A stretch of 38,229 nucleotides of DNA, from positions 1 through 38,229 of the forward strand of contig DUFA01000122.1 in NCBI GenBank assembly GCA_011191975.1, given 5' to 3'. The position numbers and the translations under genes were made by a program. How positions within the stretch are numbered: position 1 is the first letter of the stretch; the number at the start of each line of letters is the position of its first letter. The notes beneath the pieces were generated by a model that was given only the letters and a program-made list of their open reading frames with translations, was not told the origin of the DNA and did not search any database. Source of the DNA: Dehalococcoidia bacterium. Lineage in GTDB: Bacteria > Chloroflexota > Dehalococcoidia > Dehalococcoidales > UBA2162. Positions 15,961 through 23,295 of the stretch are shown one piece after another.

Positions 15961-16003
15961 AGCCCCCTCACCCTAACCCTCTCCCGCTGCGGGGAGAGGG
16001 AAC
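15961..16003. repeat. CCCTCTCCC palindromic repeat inside the toroid array
   Basis: CCCTCACCCTAACCCTCTCCC followed by GGGAGAGGG forms a hairpin (15977-15985 with 15992-16000, loop of six). It sits in the 179-base gap between paralogues A and B, splitting a tail sequence (CTATTAGGA) that directly links the other two paralogues. A neighbouring GCCCTTGACGGGC hairpin at 15911-15923 is probably part of the same element. Related CCCTC-type hairpins are at 37549-37645. Confidence 0.6.
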
Positions 16004-16030
16004 TTTTAAAAGATTTCCTAATAGTAACAA

Positions 16031-17059
16031 TCATGAATATGCCTGTTTCACTACTCGTAATGTTCTCAGCGTTACCCACTTGTTCGGTTGCTTTTTAGGA
16101 CCAAAATCTCCCCACGTTTTTCCGGCGTAACTATATTCCATCGGCCAGCGTCCCTGTTCGTCCTGTTTATCAAGGATGATGTTCATGGCATTTGCCAGTC
16201 GCGGGTCCTGACCGTAACCGAGACGTACCAATGCTTCGACGTTTTGCAGGATGTCAGTAACCATAAAGGTTGGGAAGCCGAATTTCCACCAGTTGCCGCT
16301 TGGTTTACCGGTAGGTTTGTTACTGTAACCCAGGGGGTAGTCTGCCGTGGCAGGATCTTTGCTGAAAAGGAAGTCCACCCCCGTCTGTATCGCCCTGTTA
16401 ATCAAGGGAGTTCTCTTTTCAACCGGCAATCTGCCGAACCCCAGCATTACCTTCACTGCTCCCCAGGCGCATGGCTGGCTGTTCGTCCCGCGGCAGGCGA
16501 AGACCGGTCCGCATTTGTCGCGTGAATAATAGCGGATCGGTGTTGTCCTGTCGGTCATCGGGGCAACACCTTCACCGGTCACGCTCCGGGCCATCCATTC
16601 GTAGGCTTCATCCAGTCGCGGATCGATGCAGCCCAAGTCGAAGAGGGAATAGCAGAGATTACCCTGCAGACAATCCAGTGTTCCTGCAGGCGTTCCGGTT
16701 GCGGTAAACTGACCGTATTTTGTCAGGCTGTGGTCGAGGATATAATCACAGGCTTTTCCGATACGCCTGTCCATATCTTTAACAGCGCCAAGCTGTGCCA
16801 GTGAAATAACAGCCCATACTGTGCCAGTATACATTGGGAAATATCCGGCGCCCGGTTTTACCCAGAAACCTTCTTCATCTATATTCAACAGGATTTCAGC
16901 AATAGGTCCTTCAGAATGGGCTATTTGCCCGGCTTTTTTAACCTCTTTTTGATCTGCTTCAACGATATCACGCAGGGCAAGATATCTCACACCGGGATCA
17001 GATTCTTCGAGCAGCCAGTCGGTCGGATCTGCCTTTAGCTGGCTTTTCCAGTTATTCAT
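16031..17059 (-). CDS. alpha/alpha-toroid (squalene-cyclase-like repeat) protein, paralogue A
   Basis: 342-residue toroid protein, first of the three tandem copies in transcription order. It carries NWKSQLKADPTDWLLEESD, PGVRYLALRDIVEA, EGFWVKPGAGYFPMYTGTVW, CLQGNLCYSLFDLGCIDPRL, AYEWMARSVTGEG, CAWGAVKVMLGFGRLP and QDEQGRW at the C-terminus. Copies A, B and C share these blocks in the same order, and conserved R/W/C residues suggest a common ligand site. GGAGG lies nine bases before the ATG. The 3' end, with KQAYS and the bases after it (TGATTGTTACTATTAGGA), closely matches that of paralogue B, marking the duplication unit. The thioesterase gene lies 33 bases upstream. Confidence 0.8.
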   Translation of the reverse strand: MNNWKSQLKADPTDWLLEESDPGVRYLALRDIVEADQKEVKKAGQIAHSEGPIAEILLNIDEEGFWVKPGAGYFPMYTGTVWAVISLAQLGAVKDMDRRIGKACDYILDHSLTKYGQFTATGTPAGTLDCLQGNLCYSLFDLGCIDPRLDEAYEWMARSVTGEGVAPMTDRTTPIRYYSRDKCGPVFACRGTNSQPCAWGAVKVMLGFGRLPVEKRTPLINRAIQTGVDFLFSKDPATADYPLGYSNKPTGKPSGNWWKFGFPTFMVTDILQNVEALVRLGYGQDPRLANAMNIILDKQDEQGRWPMEYSYAGKTWGDFGPKKQPNKWVTLRTLRVVKQAYS

Positions 17060-17092
17060 ACCTTATGACCTCCAGGTAGAATCCGGAGTGTG

Positions 17093-17584
17093 CTATTTTT
17101 GACCGCGGATCTTCAGGGCTTCTTCGCATACATCTCGATTCTTAGTAATATAGCCCTCAGACAGCTTTAATCCATGTTTATATGGTCTCCCAACTTTATC
17201 CACGGTGACGAAGGTAGCACTGTTAGTAATCAAAGGAACTGTCTCCTGTTTTCTTATCACCTGACTATAGACCATAATACTTGTTGTACCTAGATAGGAT
17301 ATTATCGATCGAATCTCAATAAGGTCACCATTATTGACCGATTTTTTAAATGTCATAGCGTTCAACTGGACACATACTATATCCTCCGGCTTCCCGGTCA
17401 GCCTGGATGACAGGATAAGGCCAGCCTCTATCAACCATCTGGCCATTTGCCCGGCGAACAACGTTCCATGGTGGTTCAGATCCTCCGGCTTTACTAAATG
17501 GGGTATTGTTAATTCCAGCATATCTGTTTCCGTCATTGAGTCGGTCGGATCTGACTTCATTTGATTCTTTGGGTTTTCTGCCAT
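17093..17584 (-). CDS. hotdog-fold acyl-CoA thioesterase
   Basis: 163-residue hotdog-domain protein of the ACOT/YciA type, which hydrolyses acyl-CoA to free acid and CoA. The core segment is NHHGTLFAGQMARWLIEAGL with the following CVQLNAMTFKKSV strand and GDLIEIRSIISYLGTTSIMV. The usual W-x-D-E segment reads W-L-I-E, so the family's Asp is Ile while the Glu remains; activity may depend on that Glu. The first 20 residues (NPKNQMKSDPTDSMTETD) are not hotdog sequence and resemble the N-terminus of the three toroid proteins that follow. A perfect GGAGG site precedes the ATG. It is the second gene of the minus-strand run that begins with the GlcD-like oxidase. Confidence 0.8.
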   Translation of the reverse strand: MAENPKNQMKSDPTDSMTETDMLELTIPHLVKPEDLNHHGTLFAGQMARWLIEAGLILSSRLTGKPEDIVCVQLNAMTFKKSVNNGDLIEIRSIISYLGTTSIMVYSQVIRKQETVPLITNSATFVTVDKVGRPYKHGLKLSEGYITKNRDVCEEALKIRGQK

Positions 17585-17648
17585 GGTATTACCTCCTTCA
17601 GAAACACCAAGGAGATTCGCCTGAGAGATATATTATACAGGAAATGAG

Positions 17649-19052
17649 CTAAATATCGAATATCTTGCCTGGATTGAGGATATTTTCGGGATCGAAAGCC
17701 TGTTTAACCCGTTTCATCACCGTAAGGAGAGGTTCGTCTATCTGAATGGGAAGGTATGGTTTTTTCTCGATACCGATCCCGTGCTCTCCGGATATGGCTC
17801 CGCCGAATGAGATCGCGGCTTGAAAAATGTCTTTCAGCAGTGAAGGCAGTTTTTCTTTCCACACTTCTTCACTCATGTTCTCGCAGAGAGGGTGAAGGTG
17901 TACATTACCGTCGCCGGCATGGCCGTAGATGATGACAGTTATACCGTGCCGGGCGGATATTTCCTTGACCTGCCTGACGAAGTCGGGTATTCTGCTGCGC
18001 GGTACCACAGTATCGATGAGTTCCATCGGAGCGTATCGCTTAATGGCATGGTAGAATATTTCACGGGCTTCAAGCAGTCTACGCTTGGCACGCTCGCTGC
18101 CGGGCACCAGCGCTTCGGCGGCGCCGTGCTTTTTACAGATCTCACCCACCGTAACGAAATATTCATGGATATCATCCTCGGAATCACCGTCCATAATTAT
18201 CATCAGGAAGGCATCGAACTCAGGATAGGGGATTTCCCTCTCCAGGTAGCCCTCAATAATACTGATTATCCGGCGTTCCATGAATTCCAATCCTGCCGGT
18301 ATCATCCTGAGGTGCAGGATTTCCGGTACCGAGTCGATGGCGTCCTGCAGGCTGGAGAATGGGGCGAAGAGGACTTCTCTTTTCGGCGGCTTCGTGGTCA
18401 GTTTGAGGATTACTTTCGTGATGACGGCAAGCGTTCCCTCGGAACCGGCGATAAGCTGGGTAAGGTCGTAGCCGGTGGAACTCTTCACGTATTCACCGCC
18501 GGTGTTTATAATATCGCCGTTCGGCAGAACCGCTTCAAGGCCGAGGATGTTATTCCTAGTAACACCGTACCGGACAGCATTCATCCCTCCGGCATTAGTT
18601 GAAACGGTGCCGCCGATGGTGGCAGTCATCTCACCGGGGTATAAGGGGTAATACAGACCCCTGCTTTCTATCTCGGTGCAGAGATTGGCCATCGGCACAC
18701 CGGGTTCGGTGACTGCCGTGAAATTCTCTCCGTCGATGCTGATTATCCTGTTCATATTTTCCAGGGAGAGAACGATACCGCCGAAAAGCGGGATGCAACC
18801 ACCGCTGAGCCCGGTACCGGCTCCTCTCGGAGTGACCGGGATTATATATCTCGTTGCTAAAGACAGTATCCGTGAAACGGTCATTGTGTCTTCGGGTTTT
18901 ACCACTACCTCAGGAAAGCGGATCTCAGCATGGGGAGACTCGTCACGGGCATAGTCCTGCATCGCGTCTCTGTTAGTGATTATATTACCGCCTCCGCAGA
19001 TTTCCGCCAGTTCACGGATTAGTTCTTCTGTCAGTTTTTCGTAGTTTGCCAT
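17649..19052 (-). CDS. FAD-binding oxidase, GlcD/D-lactate dehydrogenase type
   Basis: About 467-residue flavoprotein of the PCMH-type FAD family (glycolate oxidase GlcD, D-lactate or D-2-hydroxyacid dehydrogenases). The FAD domain has VTPRGAGTGLSGGCIPLFGG, TIGGTVSTNAGGMNAVRYG and IAGSEGTLAVITKV. The C-terminal substrate domain has IYGHAGDGNVHLHP, GGAISGEHGIGIEKKP and the closing AFDPENILNPGKIF. It should oxidise a D-2-hydroxyacid and pass electrons to an unknown acceptor; no GlcF-type iron-sulfur partner is adjacent. I chose ATG 19052, with GGTGA a few bases upstream; ATG 19064 is nearly as good. A longer frame upstream reads through the repeat at 19079-19206 and is not real. Confidence 0.9.
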   Translation of the reverse strand: MANYEKLTEELIRELAEICGGGNIITNRDAMQDYARDESPHAEIRFPEVVVKPEDTMTVSRILSLATRYIIPVTPRGAGTGLSGGCIPLFGGIVLSLENMNRIISIDGENFTAVTEPGVPMANLCTEIESRGLYYPLYPGEMTATIGGTVSTNAGGMNAVRYGVTRNNILGLEAVLPNGDIINTGGEYVKSSTGYDLTQLIAGSEGTLAVITKVILKLTTKPPKREVLFAPFSSLQDAIDSVPEILHLRMIPAGLEFMERRIISIIEGYLEREIPYPEFDAFLMIIMDGDSEDDIHEYFVTVGEICKKHGAAEALVPGSERAKRRLLEAREIFYHAIKRYAPMELIDTVVPRSRIPDFVRQVKEISARHGITVIIYGHAGDGNVHLHPLCENMSEEVWKEKLPSLLKDIFQAAISFGGAISGEHGIGIEKKPYLPIQIDEPLLTVMKRVKQAFDPENILNPGKIFDI

Positions 19053-19078
19053 CCTGTCACCCATGTTATCACAGTCCG

Positions 19079-19206
19079 GTACGCAGTTATATAGAAAAGT
19101 GGGATAATCAAGCCGTTCGTGGTGAGCCTGTCGAACCACAACGGCGCCCTTCGACAAGCTCAGGGCTAACGGAATAATGAGAGTAAGTGCAACAACTAAG
19201 GACTAT
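19079..19206. mobile_element. MITE-like repeat, copy 1
   Basis: A 128-base element that aligns from its left GTAC to its right CTAAGGACTA with the copy at 25118-25271, including flanks outside the central palindrome. The centre is a CCGTTCGTGGTGAG / TCGAACCACAACGG hairpin, followed by GCGCCCTTCGACAAGCTCAG. The ends form imperfect terminal inverted repeats, clearer in copy 2. Its right end covers the last codons of the ABC-F gene on the minus strand (AGT CCT TAG). No coding capacity; a non-autonomous element is inferred. Confidence 0.65.
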
Positions 19207-21169
19207 TGTTTTCTTTCGCTATGCCGAATTTCTGTTTGAGCTTCTCTATATCTGAAACGATCTTTTTCTGCTCTTCTTCTAGGGTCTGTATAGCTGCTGT
19301 CAGTTCGTGATATTCCTCGACCGTGGCGGTGGCTTTTTCTCTGTCGCGGTACCGGTCGGGATCGGCCAGCTGAATTTCGACTTCACCAAGCCGCTGTCTC
19401 AGCTTCGGAATCTCTTTATCCAGCTTATCAGCACGCTTTCTCAGAGACGAGGATTCTTGATAGTATTTATTTCGCTGTTCGCCTTCCTGTGCCTTCTGTT
19501 TGCGACGGTTTACCCTGGGTTGAACAGACGTCGGTACAGATACCGGATCTTTTTGACCTTCAGAGTTTAACGAATCTCTCCAGTAAAGGTAGCTGTCGTA
19601 GTCGCCGTCGAAGACCGTAACATTTCCATCCCTGATATCGATTATTTTACTGGCTATCTGGCGTATCAGCGTCTGGTCGTGAGTGATGAAGCACAGCGTC
19701 CCCTTATACGCTTCGAGGGCGTCTGTCAGTATCTCCCGCGAAGGTATATCGAGGTGGTTGGTAGGCTCGTCCATCAGCAGGAAATTCGGCGACTGGAGAA
19801 GGACTTTGGCGATAGCAAGCCGGCTTTTTTCACCCCCAGAGAGGACCGATACCTTTTTATAGATATCATCGGCGGTAAACAGGAATGCACCAAGGATGAC
19901 TCTCAAGTGTTCATCGGATTCATCCTTCGCCGATTTTCTCACTTCGTCCAGGATATTATTTGCCGGATCAAGAAGTTCCAGCAGGTGCTGGGCGTAATAG
20001 GCGGTGTAGGCGTTATACCCCAGCTTTCTCTCGCCTTTTTCAAACGGCAGGACTCCGGCCATGATTCTAAGCAGGGTGGTCTTGCCGGCGCCGTTCGGTC
20101 CGACCAGCGCTGCTCTATCACCACGGTGCATCGTCAGGTTCAGGTCGGTATAGACAACATTCTTATCGTAAGCTTTCCTAATATGACTCAGCTTAATGAC
20201 TTCCTCGCCGATACGCGGTGGTTCGGGAAATTGAAAACCGATCTTCCTGGTAGCTCTCGGTACGCTTATCCGTTCCATCTTGTCCAGCTTTTTTATTCGA
20301 CTCTGCACCTGGGATGCTTTTCTTGCCTTGTAACGGAATCGTTCGATAAATCTCATCTCTTTCTTTATCATCAGTTCCTGTCGTTTGGCGGCGGCTTCCC
20401 TGGTCTGGAGGTCTTTCTGCCGTGCCATTACGTAGCTGTCATAGTTTCCGTGGTGGAAGAGCACCTCGTCCTGTTCAATGGCGAGTACCTTTGTCACAAC
20501 ACGGTTCAGGAAAGCGCGGTCGTGAGAGGTAACGAGTACCGCTCCCTGGTACTTTTCCAGGTAGTTTTCAAGCCATATACAGGACTCGAGGTCAAGGTGA
20601 TTGGTCGGCTCGTCAAGGAGAAGCACGTCGGGATTGGAAAAGAGGAGTTTTGCCAACTCGGAGCGCATTACCCAACCGCCGCTGAATTCGGTCATAGGCC
20701 GGTTAAAATCAGATTCCTTAAACCCCAGACCGGACAACACTGTCCTGGCTTCGTAATCGGCGTCATATCCGCCTGCTGCTTCGAACCTGTTCTGAAGTTC
20801 ACCAAGCTGCGTCATGAGTTCTGCGGAGATTTCGGGGTCGGTTTCTTCCGCAAGGTCTTGCCGGAGTATATCTATCCGGTGCGCCATCCCTGTGATTTCT
20901 GTGGAAGAAGAAGCAATATCGTCCAGGAGTTTCTTTTTTGAGGATGAGACGATATCCTGCTTCAGGTAGCCTATCGTGGTACCCCTGCGCATGGTTATAC
21001 TGCCGGTGTCCGCTTTGATATTACCGGTTATAATCTCGAACAGGGTCGTCTTCCCGGAACCGTTGGCGCCGATAACGGCGACGCGGTCACGGGCGCTGAC
21101 ATTGAAACTGATATTCCTGAACAGGACATTGTCTATATATTCTTTCGATATGTTAGTGATTGTAATCAT
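19196..21169 (-). CDS. ABC-F ATPase (ribosome-associated, Uup/YdiF type)
   Basis: 657-residue soluble ABC-F protein with two ATPase domains and no membrane helices. Domain 1 has Walker [12 protein letters not shown], signature [15 protein letters not shown] and Walker [12 protein letters not shown]. Domain 2 has [24 protein letters not shown] and [12 protein letters not shown] linker with [20 protein letters not shown]-type sequence (about residues 265-285) is the P-site tRNA-interaction motif of the family. A basic, glutamate/lysine-rich C-terminal coiled coil follows residue 540. ABC-F proteins act on the ribosome in translation control or antibiotic resistance. The start ATG 21169 has GAGGTAACA upstream. 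It is the third gene of an operon with two GNATs, 28-55 bases apart, behind an attenuator-like leader (22372-22595). The last residues SP and stop TAG lie in a MITE-like repeat. Confidence 0.93.
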   Translation of the reverse strand: MITITNISKEYIDNVLFRNISFNVSARDRVAVIGANGSGKTTLFEIITGNIKADTGSITMRRGTTIGYLKQDIVSSSKKKLLDDIASSSTEITGMAHRIDILRQDLAEETDPEISAELMTQLGELQNRFEAAGGYDADYEARTVLSGLGFKESDFNRPMTEFSGGWVMRSELAKLLFSNPDVLLLDEPTNHLDLESCIWLENYLEKYQGAVLVTSHDRAFLNRVVTKVLAIEQDEVLFHHGNYDSYVMARQKDLQTREAAAKRQELMIKKEMRFIERFRYKARKASQVQSRIKKLDKMERISVPRATRKIGFQFPEPPRIGEEVIKLSHIRKAYDKNVVYTDLNLTMHRGDRAALVGPNGAGKTTLLRIMAGVLPFEKGERKLGYNAYTAYYAQHLLELLDPANNILDEVRKSAKDESDEHLRVILGAFLFTADDIYKKVSVLSGGEKSRLAIAKVLLQSPNFLLMDEPTNHLDIPSREILTDALEAYKGTLCFITHDQTLIRQIASKIIDIRDGNVTVFDGDYDSYLYWRDSLNSEGQKDPVSVPTSVQPRVNRRKQKAQEGEQRNKYYQESSSLRKRADKLDKEIPKLRQRLGEVEIQLADPDRYRDREKATATVEEYHELTAAIQTLEEEQKKIVSDIEKLKQKFGIAKENNSP

Positions 21170-21224
21170 TTTTTCTGTTACCTCGATATTATACATTGAG
21201 TAATTGCAGGGTGTATAAATTCAT

Positions 21225-21779
21225 CTATTTGTTCGTGTTTACCAGTGCCAGCCATTCTTTCCTGAGTAAGCCGAATATGACGTGGTCGTGGTAGCTTCCA
21301 TCTTTATATATGGATTCTCTCAGCCTACCTTCTTCCGCAAAACCGACTTTTTTATGGAGTCTTATACTTCTCTCGTTAAATGAGAAGGCGTATGAATTTA
21401 TCCGGTGCAGGTTAAGCTGCTCGAACCCGTACCGGATTATCAGCCGGGCAGCTTCGGTGCCATAACCCTTACTCCAGTAGTCTTTCTCGCCAATGGCGAT
21501 TCCGAACTCGGCATGATGGTCTTTCGAGTTTATATTATCCAGCCCGACAGTACCGATCGGTTTATTACCGTTATTTTCGACTGCTTCGATACAAAACATC
21601 GCGTCTTTTCCTGCTTCGGTTGACCCCAGACTCTCGATGAACTTCTCCTCTGCCATTTCGGTCATCGGCAGGTACATACTGAGGTACTGGGTGACTTCAG
21701 GATCGTTGAACCATTTCAGGGAATCTTCAATATCCGATCTTCTGACCGGACGTAAAACAACCTTCTCCCCAATAAACAT
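21225..21779 (-). CDS. RimJ/RimL-type GNAT acetyltransferase, copy 2
   Basis: 184-residue GNAT acetyltransferase of the RimJ/RimL/SpeG class. Key segments are VVLRPVRRSDIEDSLKWFND, HHAEFGIAIGEKDYWSKGYG with the acetyl-CoA-binding GYGTEAARLI, and NLHRINSYAFSFNERSIRLH followed by KVGFAEEGRLRES. It is a clear duplicate of the gene at 21779-22339: the first 35 residues and the acetyl-CoA region are nearly identical. Start and stop overlap in TAATG (21777-21781). RimJ/L-type enzymes acetylate ribosomal protein N-termini or antibiotics; the target here is unknown. The ABC-F gene follows 55 bases later if its ATG is at 21169. Confidence 0.9.
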   Translation of the reverse strand: MFIGEKVVLRPVRRSDIEDSLKWFNDPEVTQYLSMYLPMTEMAEEKFIESLGSTEAGKDAMFCIEAVENNGNKPIGTVGLDNINSKDHHAEFGIAIGEKDYWSKGYGTEAARLIIRYGFEQLNLHRINSYAFSFNERSIRLHKKVGFAEEGRLRESIYKDGSYHDHVIFGLLRKEWLALVNTNK

Positions 21780-22339
21780 TACTTATTCTCCTTCGGTTCG
21801 TTCATCGCCTGCCATTCTTTCTTTAGCAGGCCGAACATGACATGGTCGTGATAATCTCCATTTTTAAAAACGGCCTCTCTTTGTCTACCTTCCTCTTTAA
21901 AGCCCGCTTTCAGGTGGAGTCGAAGACTTCTCTCGTTGAAAGAAATGGCGAACGAATTTATCCGGTGCAGGTTAAGGTGCTCGAAGCCGTACCGGATTAT
22001 CAGCCGGGCTGCTTCGGTGCCATAGCTTTTACTCCAGTAATCTTTTTCACCGATAGCAATCCCGAATACTGCATGATGGTCTTTGGGATGTATATTGCTC
22101 AGACCGACGCTACCAATAGGTTTCTTATCGATGTCTTCGACAGTCTCGATTACAAACATTACTCTTGTTCCTGCCACGGCTGATCCAAGGTCCTCGATAA
22201 ACTTTTCCTCTGCCATTTCGGTCATCGGGAGGTACATACCCAGATACTGAGTAACCTCGGGATCGTTGAACCATTTCAGGAAGTGTTCGATATCCGACCG
22301 TCTAACCGGCCTTAACACAACCTTTTCGCCTTGTAACAT
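21779..22339 (-). CDS. RimJ/RimL-type GNAT acetyltransferase, copy 1
   Basis: 186-residue GNAT acetyltransferase, first gene of the GNAT-GNAT-ABC-F operon. It shares VVLRPVRRSDIEHFLKWFND, PMTEMAEEKFIEDLGSA, FGIAIGEKDYWSKSYGTEAA and NLHRINSFAISFNERSLRLH with copy 2, which is strong evidence for a recent tandem duplication; divergence is concentrated in residues 60-90 and at the C-terminus. AGGGAGA lies eight bases before the ATG at 22339. Transcription probably begins at the promoter 22567-22595 and passes a leader of about 220 bases with mutually exclusive hairpins. Role is inferred as acetylation of a drug, a ribosomal protein or a small amine. Confidence 0.9.
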   Translation of the reverse strand: MLQGEKVVLRPVRRSDIEHFLKWFNDPEVTQYLGMYLPMTEMAEEKFIEDLGSAVAGTRVMFVIETVEDIDKKPIGSVGLSNIHPKDHHAVFGIAIGEKDYWSKSYGTEAARLIIRYGFEHLNLHRINSFAISFNERSLRLHLKAGFKEEGRQREAVFKNGDYHDHVMFGLLKKEWQAMNEPKENK

Positions 22340-22371
22340 TTATTTTTCTCCCTGTTTATTTACTAAAATAA

Positions 22372-22403
22372 TTAAGCCCGGGATTTTCATTTCCCGGGCT
22401 TAA
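22372..22403 (-). terminator. leader terminator-like hairpin before the GNAT/ABC-F operon
   Basis: A perfect 12-bp stem, TTAAGCCCGGGA with TCCCGGGCTTAA (22372-22383 and 22392-22403), has an eight-base loop. On the minus strand it is followed by TTATTTTAGT, only moderately T-rich, 33 bases before the first GNAT ATG. An upstream leader strand, CCGGGCTTA (22467-22459), is complementary to its 5' arm over nine bases, so it can be disrupted by an alternative helix. Confidence 0.6.
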
Positions 22404-22423
22404 AAACTTTCTTTGATTTCTAT

Positions 22424-22521
22424 GCGTCAGTTACGTTTTCATTGTGAAACGGACGCAATAAGCCCGGAAAATCCTACCTTCAGAGGTACGACAACACATT
22501 ACTGTATTAGTATACCGGGCT
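22424..22521 (-). promoter_or_regulatory. candidate attenuator/riboregulatory leader
   Basis: On the minus strand the leader can form stem 1, AGCCCGG with CCGGGCT (22515-22521 and 22461-22467), enclosing a TACCT/AGGTA hairpin (22475-22488). It can also form stem 2, GCGTC with GACGC (22424-22428 and 22452-22456) plus an inner CGTTT/AAACG. The 3' arm of stem 1 (CCGGGCTTA) is the reverse complement of TAAGCCCGG in the downstream terminator-like hairpin, so the two folds are mutually exclusive. This is the logic of transcription attenuation; no known riboswitch class was recognised. Confidence 0.55.
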
Positions 22522-22529
22522 GTACTCAT
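22431..22529 (-). CDS. upstream leader ORF (32 aa) in the GNAT/ABC-F leader
   Basis: An open frame in the leader begins ATG at 22529 (MSTARYTNTVMCCRTSEG...) and ends in TAA at 22431-22433, 32 residues in all. AGGAGAG lies 14 bases upstream, which is longer than ideal; an internal ATG at 22499 starts with MCCRTSEG. The frame runs through both arms of the first stem (22461-22467/22515-22521), so a ribosome translating or stalling on it would open that stem. It is basic with two adjacent Cys codons. I recognise no known leader peptide; its reality rests on position and structure only. Confidence 0.4.
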   Translation of the reverse strand: MSTARYTNTVMCCRTSEGRIFRAYCVRFTMKT

Positions 22530-22566
22530 TGGTTTTACGATTTCTCTCCTTTAGTATATGAATGTC

Positions 22567-22595
22567 ATTCTACATCCTGAGTGAACGAGTGTCAA
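22567..22595 (-). promoter_or_regulatory. strong sigma70-like promoter of the GNAT-GNAT-ABC-F operon
   Basis: On the minus strand, TTGACA (22595-22590), exactly 17 bases, TAGAAT (22572-22567). This is one of the best consensus promoters in the window and implies transcription from about 22560, with a leader of about 220 bases before the first GNAT start. Confidence 0.7.
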
Positions 22596-22635
22596 TAGCT
22601 GGTTCTAGCTGGTTCTAAAACTGATATTGCGTTTT

Positions 22636-22893
22636 TTAATTTCGCCATAGAATCCTGTTATCGAATGGCCACAGGTCAGGAATGAAGAAGTGATCCAATC
22701 CAAGCTGATTATACAGGGTTTTTTTTGTCAGTTCACGACCATTCGGCCCCGCAAACGACATCTGCTCCAGCATCTTTTCTACCATTTCCGGACCCTTGAG
22801 CCATGTGATGAACTGGAGAGCGGAGGATATCAGGAGTACTCCTGCCAGTACTAATAATCCTTTCATTAAAATTCTCGATATTACCACTCTCAT
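22636..22893 (-). CDS. small membrane-anchored protein, unknown function
   Basis: 85-residue protein with a basic N-terminus and one hydrophobic helix (about residues 6-26, ISRILMKGLLVLAGVLLISS), then a charged exterior domain containing EMVEKMLEQMSF and LYNQLGLDHFFIPDLW. I do not recognise a family. ATG 22893 is preceded by GAGAGAAA; a TTG at 22908 would add five residues. It could be a signal-anchored periplasmic-side protein. Its direction matches the GNAT operon but it ends at 22636, upstream of that operon's promoter, so it is a separate unit. Confidence 0.45.
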   Translation of the reverse strand: MRVVISRILMKGLLVLAGVLLISSALQFITWLKGPEMVEKMLEQMSFAGPNGRELTKKTLYNQLGLDHFFIPDLWPFDNRILWRN

Positions 22894-23094
22894 CGATATT
22901 TCTCTCAAACTGTATTTTCACATACATATACGTGAGAACCTGAAAAGTATCACAATCAACGGATGAAAATTTGGTATTATTCGGTTTTGGCTGGTTTTAT
23001 ACTCACCCCTATATACTCCTCTCACGCAGTACCATCGTTAATAGCATTAATAGTCTTGCGCGAAAGGGGGAATAAGTGACTGAGAGGATACTTT

Positions 23095-23176
23095 GCCCCC
23101 TCTGAAATTAACTCCTCTCTCCAGTCTGGATTGACCATCAATAATGGTTCTGGCTGGAGAGGGGTTAGAGGTGAGG
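23095..23176. repeat. CCCTCT/CTGGAGAG palindromic repeat element
   Basis: GCCCCCTCTGAAATTAACTC and CTCTCCAG pair with CTGGAGAG and GGGGTTAGAGGTGAGG across a 29-base loop (CTCTCCAG 23117-23124, CTGGAGAG 23154-23161). It is non-coding, of the same CCCTC-rich kind as the elements at 15961 and 37549, and lies between the small membrane protein and the SDR promoter. Confidence 0.5.
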
Positions 23177-23220
23177 AAATTATCATCAACCAAATGCAAA
23201 CAGAACTTTATATTTCACCA

Positions 23221-23249
23221 TTGACACTACTCGGATTTTCACCTAGCAT
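23221..23249 (+). promoter_or_regulatory. promoter of the SDR gene
   Basis: TTGACA (23221-23226), 17 bases, TAGCAT (23244-23249). The predicted transcript start is about 40 bases before the SDR ATG, which has AAAGGAGA upstream. Confidence 0.6.
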
Positions 23250-23295
23250 AGAGCCACTCTATATAGATGTAAGACCATGACGAAAGGAGATTGAT

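Noticed and set aside
13726-17059. Nitrogen fixation protein NifH as a name for the toroid proteins
   Set aside because: There is no P-loop or iron-sulfur motif of nitrogenase reductase; the sequence is an alpha/alpha-toroid repeat protein.
19053-19157. N-terminal extension of the GlcD-like protein (reads VVVRQAHHERL)
   Set aside because: It is the translation of the dispersed repeat, a known kind of false extension, and lacks a ribosome site.
22431-22529. Similarity of the leader ORF segment AYCV to the DUF5679 protein
   Set aside because: Only four residues match; chance cannot be excluded and no second zinc pair is present.
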